From assembly GCA_028710385.1 (NCBI GenBank), contig JAQTUC010000019.1, forward strand, positions 1 to 15,589: DNA of 15,589 bases, given 5' to 3'. Shown in pieces: positions 11,696 to 15,589 of the stretch. This DNA comes from Candidatus Omnitrophota bacterium. Its GTDB lineage: Bacteria; Omnitrophota; Gorgyraeia; Duberdicusellales; 4484-171. The translations under genes were made by a program, and so were the position numbers. How positions within the stretch are numbered: position 1 is the stretch's first letter; each line of letters begins with the position of its first letter. The notes under the pieces were generated by a model that ran no database searches, was not told the origin of the DNA, and worked only from the letters and a program-made list of their open reading frames with translations.

Positions 11696-13941
11696 AGGTT
11701 AATGCCGCAGACAAACAGACAGGTTTGCAGAACACCAAAAACAGGAATGAAAAACACTGCGGTTGCAAACGCAGCCACACACGAACCCAGAAGGTCCAAA
11801 GCATAGGTTAAACCTCCCAATCTTCCCGGTTCGTCTTCAATCTTAAGGCAAACTTTATTCGCATAAGCAAATTGCATTCCGGTTAAAACACCGCACAACG
11901 CAGGAAGCAGCATAAAAATAATATTTTCTCCCAATTCATTTACTAAAAAAGATTTTGCTCCCATAAGCCAGGTAACTGTAAGCGGCAAAATGAGCGCAAA
12001 GCAGGAAAGCAGCAACTGGACAAACTTAAGCTTTTCAGATGCATCGCCGGCTGGCATATTTTTTCGCGAAAAATAACCGCCCAAAGCAAGCCCGGACATA
12101 AACGCAGTCAGGATGAATCCAAGTTTATAAAACAAATAACCGTAAATAATCTGGAAAGAAAATAAAATCAGAATCTGAAAACACATTGCGCTAAAACCGG
12201 TTATAAAAACAGAAAAAAGAGCAATCCTCCTCTGAAAATTTAAACGCCCCGCCGTCAACCCCGCTAATCCAACAGCGAACACAAAGCATATAAAAATTAA
12301 CCATATATTAACAAAGTTTGCGGCTTTAAGAAGCCAGGTAAATACCGAGTCCCTGAAATATGTTGTCCAAAATATCAGGTTATAGAAATATCCGGCTGGC
12401 TTAAAATCGTAATTCGGCAGAATTTTTGTTTTCCCATCAAGGATATTTTCTATATAAGAAACCCTCTCTTTGGACAAAACAGAAAACAAATAGTATTCAC
12501 GCACATATTTTGTTTCTATGTTCCTCTCTTTAAGGCGCTGTAATAATTCTTTATAATTATAAGTAGCATAATTGCCGCCATCCGAAGCGATAAAATAAGC
12601 TTCATTGCCGGGAATTACTTTTACATCGGCAAAACTTTCACGAAGAGAAACATATATAGAGCGCAGAAAATCCCTTAATTCTTTATTTATGTAATTTTCT
12701 GAGGAATTAAGCGAGAGCGAAACAACTCCGCCATCGTTTAATCTTTCCTTAAGCTGCGTAAAAAAATCTGCCGTATAGTAGCGGTTTGATTGCGCGGTAA
12801 GCGGGGAACCGCAATGGATAATGATACAGTCATATTTCTTTCCGGAAGATTTCACAAAGAACCTCGCATCTACGTTTAATATGCTTACGCGCTTATCTTC
12901 CAGGCTTTTTTTGATGCCCTCCGGAAGGTATTTTTTTGAAAATTTTATAATTAAAGGGTCAATCTCCAGATAATCAACATGGCCGACGGGATATTTTAGT
13001 ATCTCATTAATTAACCCGCCGGTGCCGCCTCCGATTAAAAGAATATTTTTGGGATTTTGATGTTCAAGCAATGTAAAATGAATGCTGTGTTCTGCAATCT
13101 CTCTATTGCCTGGCATTGCGGATAAAAGAAGGCCGTTTTCAAAAAATACCGTTTGAGCTCCTCGCTTCGCTACTGTTATATTAGCGTAAACCGAATTCCC
13201 CGAAGCAACAACCTCGTATCCTCTCCATTGCAATCTGCCCAGAAAAGAATTAAGTTTCGTAATTCCGGACGTTGTCAAAAATAACGAAAATATAATAATA
13301 ATTCCCACATAAACGAACATTAGAAATTTCCTAAACCTTTCTCTGGCTAAGAAAACCAGAAAAAGCGCGCAAAGAAAACTTAGGGTAGAAGTAAAAACCG
13401 CGATTTCAAGCGCATCAAACAAAGGCACAAGGAAGGCGCTGACAATAAGCCCGGCTATGCAGGAACCTAGCGCTTCAAGAATATATACATTTATTATTTT
13501 CCCCGCAGCAATGCCGCTTTTAGGCTGGTAAATACTGCATGCCAAAGCAAATATATATCCAAATAATACGCACGCGGGAAAAAGAAACGCAAAGCCGGCT
13601 ACGGCAACAGCAAAAAGCGGAACAATTTCTCCCGGGTTAAAATTCATTATTACCTTTGAAAGCCGTATAAGGATAATACAGACAGGAAGAAGTAAACCAA
13701 GAAGGACAAGACAAACCGAAAACAGGGTAATTTTATGCGTTATTCTCTTTGAAAACAGGCTGAAAAAATAACTGCCTGTTGCAACCGAAAAAAGCCACGC
13801 AGCCAGAATAAAACCTATAGAAAGCTCATTCCCGTAAAAAATAATTAAAAATTCGCGTATAAATATTATTTGCGCGCAGAGCCCGCAGAAACCTGAAAAA
13901 ACTATTGCCAATCCTACTGTGCGGTTTAAACGAGTGTTCAT
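11653..13941 (-). CDS. Membrane-embedded spermidine-synthase-like protein with altered active site
   Basis: This 762-residue protein has an N-terminal bundle of about six or seven membrane helices (residues 8-225), a soluble spermidine-synthase-like domain (about 240-460) and a second bundle (540-757). The two bundles look duplicated: F-S-G-F-C-G-L-C-A-Q at 15-24 matches T-G-F-S-A-M-C-F-Q at 581-589, and E-A-L-G-S-C-I-A at 156-163 matches D-L-L-G-S-C-V-A at 716-723. The soluble domain keeps the SAM-binding loop G-G-G-T-G-G (304-309), E326 in Y-L-E-I-D and D358. At the aminopropyl-transfer site, where D/N-x-x-D-P is expected, it has H376-C-G-S379-P. The usual D-E gate motif upstream is also altered. 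It may therefore not make spermidine. It is third in an operon with a radical SAM enzyme and a CcdA-like protein. Confidence 0.85.
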   Translation of the reverse strand: MNTRLNRTVGLAIVFSGFCGLCAQIIFIREFLIIFYGNELSIGFILAAWLFSVATGSYFFSLFSKRITHKITLFSVCLVLLGLLLPVCIILIRLSKVIMNFNPGEIVPLFAVAVAGFAFLFPACVLFGYIFALACSIYQPKSGIAAGKIINVYILEALGSCIAGLIVSAFLVPLFDALEIAVFTSTLSFLCALFLVFLARERFRKFLMFVYVGIIIIFSLFLTTSGITKLNSFLGRLQWRGYEVVASGNSVYANITVAKRGAQTVFFENGLLLSAMPGNREIAEHSIHFTLLEHQNPKNILLIGGGTGGLINEILKYPVGHVDYLEIDPLIIKFSKKYLPEGIKKSLEDKRVSILNVDARFFVKSSGKKYDCIIIHCGSPLTAQSNRYYTADFFTQLKERLNDGGVVSLSLNSSENYINKELRDFLRSIYVSLRESFADVKVIPGNEAYFIASDGGNYATYNYKELLQRLKERNIETKYVREYYLFSVLSKERVSYIENILDGKTKILPNYDFKPAGYFYNLIFWTTYFRDSVFTWLLKAANFVNIWLIFICFVFAVGLAGLTAGRLNFQRRIALFSVFITGFSAMCFQILILFSFQIIYGYLFYKLGFILTAFMSGLALGGYFSRKNMPAGDASEKLKFVQLLLSCFALILPLTVTWLMGAKSFLVNELGENIIFMLLPALCGVLTGMQFAYANKVCLKIEDEPGRLGGLTYALDLLGSCVAAFATAVFFIPVFGVLQTCLFVCGINLVVWIFLSINPGKP

Positions 13942-13990
13942 AGATTAAACGTAAGCAGAATAAAAACCAGCCGACAAAATAACCAAATCT

Positions 13991-14650
13991 TTACCTAAAC
14001 AATAATTTTATCCCCAGAGCAATAAGCAATATAGCGCATATAACCCGAAGAACAAGCCTTGATTTTTCTGATTTTATAATTTTGCTAAGCACTCCTGACA
14101 CCAATCCGGAAAAACCGCCCAGAAGAAGCATAGTTGAAGCAAAAGTTCCAAGCCCGAAGAAAAATGCGTAGAACATGCCCACAAAAGAGTTTTTAGACAT
14201 GATACCGATTTCAAATAACAATATTGTAAGCGGAAAACACGGTATTACGCCCATTATAAAACCAAGCACAAAAATGTTTCCCCTGCCGAAAACCCCATCC
14301 AGAAATTTACAGCTCCAGGATTTTTTATTTCTTGATAATACAATGATACAGCCGAGGAAAACACTTATTATGCCTGCTATTGAATTAAAAAGCAGCCTTG
14401 TTTCCGTATGCATAAACTGTTTGAAGAACCCCATAAAAGCAACAACCAAAAACCCAAGGAACATATAAGCGATAAGCCTGCCGGTAGAAAAAATAAAAAC
14501 ATCAAGAAACGCGCGCAAAAACTTTTTTTGCGTGCCGGCAATGTAAGTCGCAAGTATTGGCGTGCACGACAAAAGGCACGGCCCGGATATGTTCATGGTA
14601 AAACCTATCGCAAAAAGCTGAAGAGCTGTGATTAATGTGTCTTGAATCAT
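13991..14650 (-). CDS. CcdA/DsbD-type thiol-electron-transfer membrane protein
   Basis: This 219-residue protein has six hydrophobic segments and the two cysteines that define the CcdA / DsbD transmembrane family. C25 lies in the first helix motif I-S-G-P-C-L-L-S-C-T-P, and C138 in the fourth helix motif M-G-V-I-P-C-F-P-L. An additional C29 follows the first. Such proteins pass electrons from cytoplasmic thioredoxin to thiol proteins outside the inner membrane, for cytochrome c assembly, disulfide correction or metal handling. The sequence resembles the COG2836 (TauE/SafE-like) variant. It starts 1 base after the stop of the radical SAM gene, with GGGAG overlapping that stop, so the two are tightly coupled. 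No thioredoxin-fold partner is visible in the window. Its final helix ends in L-G-I-K-L-L-F-R at the C-terminus. Confidence 0.82.
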   Translation of the reverse strand: MIQDTLITALQLFAIGFTMNISGPCLLSCTPILATYIAGTQKKFLRAFLDVFIFSTGRLIAYMFLGFLVVAFMGFFKQFMHTETRLLFNSIAGIISVFLGCIIVLSRNKKSWSCKFLDGVFGRGNIFVLGFIMGVIPCFPLTILLFEIGIMSKNSFVGMFYAFFFGLGTFASTMLLLGGFSGLVSGVLSKIIKSEKSRLVLRVICAILLIALGIKLLFR

Positions 14651-14651
14651 T

Positions 14652-15589
14652 TCACTCCCAAATTCCCGCTATTTTGTACCCGCAAAACCCGCATTTACCA
14701 TTGTTTATATTATTCTTAATAATGCTGTAGCCTATGCGGCTGACAACCACTTTTTTGCAATTAGGGCAATACGTGCTTTCGCGGGGATGCCCCGGAACAT
14801 TGCCTATATATACATATTTTAGACCCGCCTCTTTTGCTATATTATACGCTTCTTCCAGTTTATTTACAGGCGTAGGCGGCAGGTTTTGAAGCTTAAAAGA
14901 AGGCATGAAGCGGCTGAAATGCAAAGGAACTTCATCTCCAAGATTTTCTTTTATCCAAACGCACATTTTACGTATTTCTTCAGGGTTATCGTTTTGTCCC
15001 GGTATTATTAGATTGGTTATCTCAAGCCAGACTCCTTCTTTTTTGATTGTTTTAAGAGTTTCAAGTACAGGCTCAAGCTCCGCCGTCATACCCATTTTAT
15101 TGTAAAATTCCCTGTTAAAACCCTTAAGGTCTATATTAACCGCGTGCATATACTTTAGGAGCTCCTTTAAAGGCTCTTCATTTATGTAGCCGCAGCTATG
15201 CATGCCGTTTCTTAAACCGTTGGATTTAGCCAATTTGCATACATCCAGCATATATTCGTAAAACACAGTGGGTTCAGTGTAAGTATAAACAATAAAAGGC
15301 GCGCCGGCATTTTTGGCGGCATTTACAACATCAATCGGTTGCATATCGTAATTCTCTGTTTCATCCGGTTTGGACTGGGATATCTGCCAGTTCTGGCAAA
15401 AAAGGCAGCGCATATTGCAGCCGGCAACTGCTATAGAAAAAGCCGAGGTTCCGGGAAGCACGTGGAAAAAAGGCTTCTTTTCAATCGGGTCAACATTTAC
15501 AGCTATTGGATTACCGTATCCAAGCGAATAAAGCCTGCCATCCTTATTTATTCTGACAGTGCATATCCCGCGCTGCCCAGGAGAAAGCG
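14652..15589 (-). CDS. AmmeMemoRadiSam-type radical SAM enzyme, 5' end outside the window
   Basis: The frame stays open from the stop at 14652 to the right edge (about 311 residues), so the methionine at 15461 is internal. The visible start L-S-P-G-Q-R-G-I-C-T-V-R fits the N-terminal cysteine segment of this family. Next come P-I-E-K-K-P-F-F-H-V-L-P-G-T and the iron-sulfur motif C-N-M-R-C-L-F-C (C-x3-C-x2-C), with the cysteines at 15, 19 and 22 counted from that methionine. The C-terminus has Y-C-P-N-C and G-K-C-G-F-C-G, a zinc-ribbon-like pair typical of the group found with AMMECR1 and Memo proteins, and related to pyruvate formate-lyase activating enzymes. The reaction is unknown. AMMECR1 and Memo genes are expected beyond the window. 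It leads the CcdA-like and spermidine-synthase-like genes. Confidence 0.88.
   Translation of the reverse strand, partial: LSPGQRGICTVRINKDGRLYSLGYGNPIAVNVDPIEKKPFFHVLPGTSAFSIAVAGCNMRCLFCQNWQISQSKPDETENYDMQPIDVVNAAKNAGAPFIVYTYTEPTVFYEYMLDVCKLAKSNGLRNGMHSCGYINEEPLKELLKYMHAVNIDLKGFNREFYNKMGMTAELEPVLETLKTIKKEGVWLEITNLIIPGQNDNPEEIRKMCVWIKENLGDEVPLHFSRFMPSFKLQNLPPTPVNKLEEAYNIAKEAGLKYVYIGNVPGHPRESTYCPNCKKVVVSRIGYSIIKNNINNGKCGFCGYKIAGIWE

Noticed and set aside
14652..15461. Radical SAM enzyme starting at the methionine at 15461
   Set aside because: The frame continues upstream without a stop to the window edge and encodes conserved family sequence (P-G-Q-R-G-x-C-x-V-R and P-I-E-K-K-P-F-F), so this methionine is internal.

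Overview
The window looks like chromosome from a Gram-negative, probably uncultured bacterium. It encodes two lipoprotein-type proteins, an AsmA/YdbH-like envelope protein, and a CcdA/DsbD-type membrane protein. Gene order, the mixture of strong and absent Shine-Dalgarno sites, short intergenic gaps and TTCGCC-rich hairpin repeats remind me of Omnitrophota or related lineages. That assignment is an impression; no phylogenetic marker is present. No rRNA, tRNA, CRISPR, insertion sequence or phage gene was seen, and no gene-free stretch exceeds 200 bases.

Layout. (1) 2-602 (+): two overlapping genes for small four-helix DMT/EamA half-transporters, the first cut by the window edge. (2) 607-2946 (-): an alpha/beta hydrolase followed by a CrtI/CrtISO-type FAD oxidoreductase. 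(3) 2947-3142: a divergent intergenic region with hairpin-forming REP-like repeats and candidate extended -10 promoters. (4) 3143-4357 (+): a FemAB/GNAT-like acyltransferase whose end overlaps the end of the next operon. (5) 4311-7477 (-): an operon of an MtnX/PHOSPHO-like HAD phosphatase, a class III aminotransferase and a divergent ureohydrolase (arginase fold). (6) 7563-10718 (-): an envelope operon of a GroES-like protein, an unknown membrane-anchored protein, a compact YdbH-like protein, a lipoprotein that fuses YnbE-like and YdbL (DUF1318) parts, and a small BamE-like lipoprotein. (7) 10888-11651 (+): a small membrane protein and a DUF2752 protein. (8) 11653-15589 (-): an AmmeMemoRadiSam-type radical SAM enzyme (5' end outside the window), a CcdA/DsbD-like protein and a large membrane-embedded spermidine-synthase-like protein.

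How the genes may work together. The best supported system is the envelope operon: YdbH, YnbE and YdbL in E. coli form a bridge between inner and outer membrane for phospholipid movement, and this locus appears to hold a compact version with the last two parts in one polypeptide. The phosphatase-aminotransferase-ureohydrolase operon, with translational coupling at its first junction, suggests an uncharacterised amine or guanidino-compound pathway. The radical SAM/CcdA/spermidine-synthase-like operon is probably part of the poorly understood AMMECR1-Memo-radical SAM system; its synthase-like domain keeps the SAM-binding loop but has lost the acidic residues expected at the aminopropyl-transfer site.
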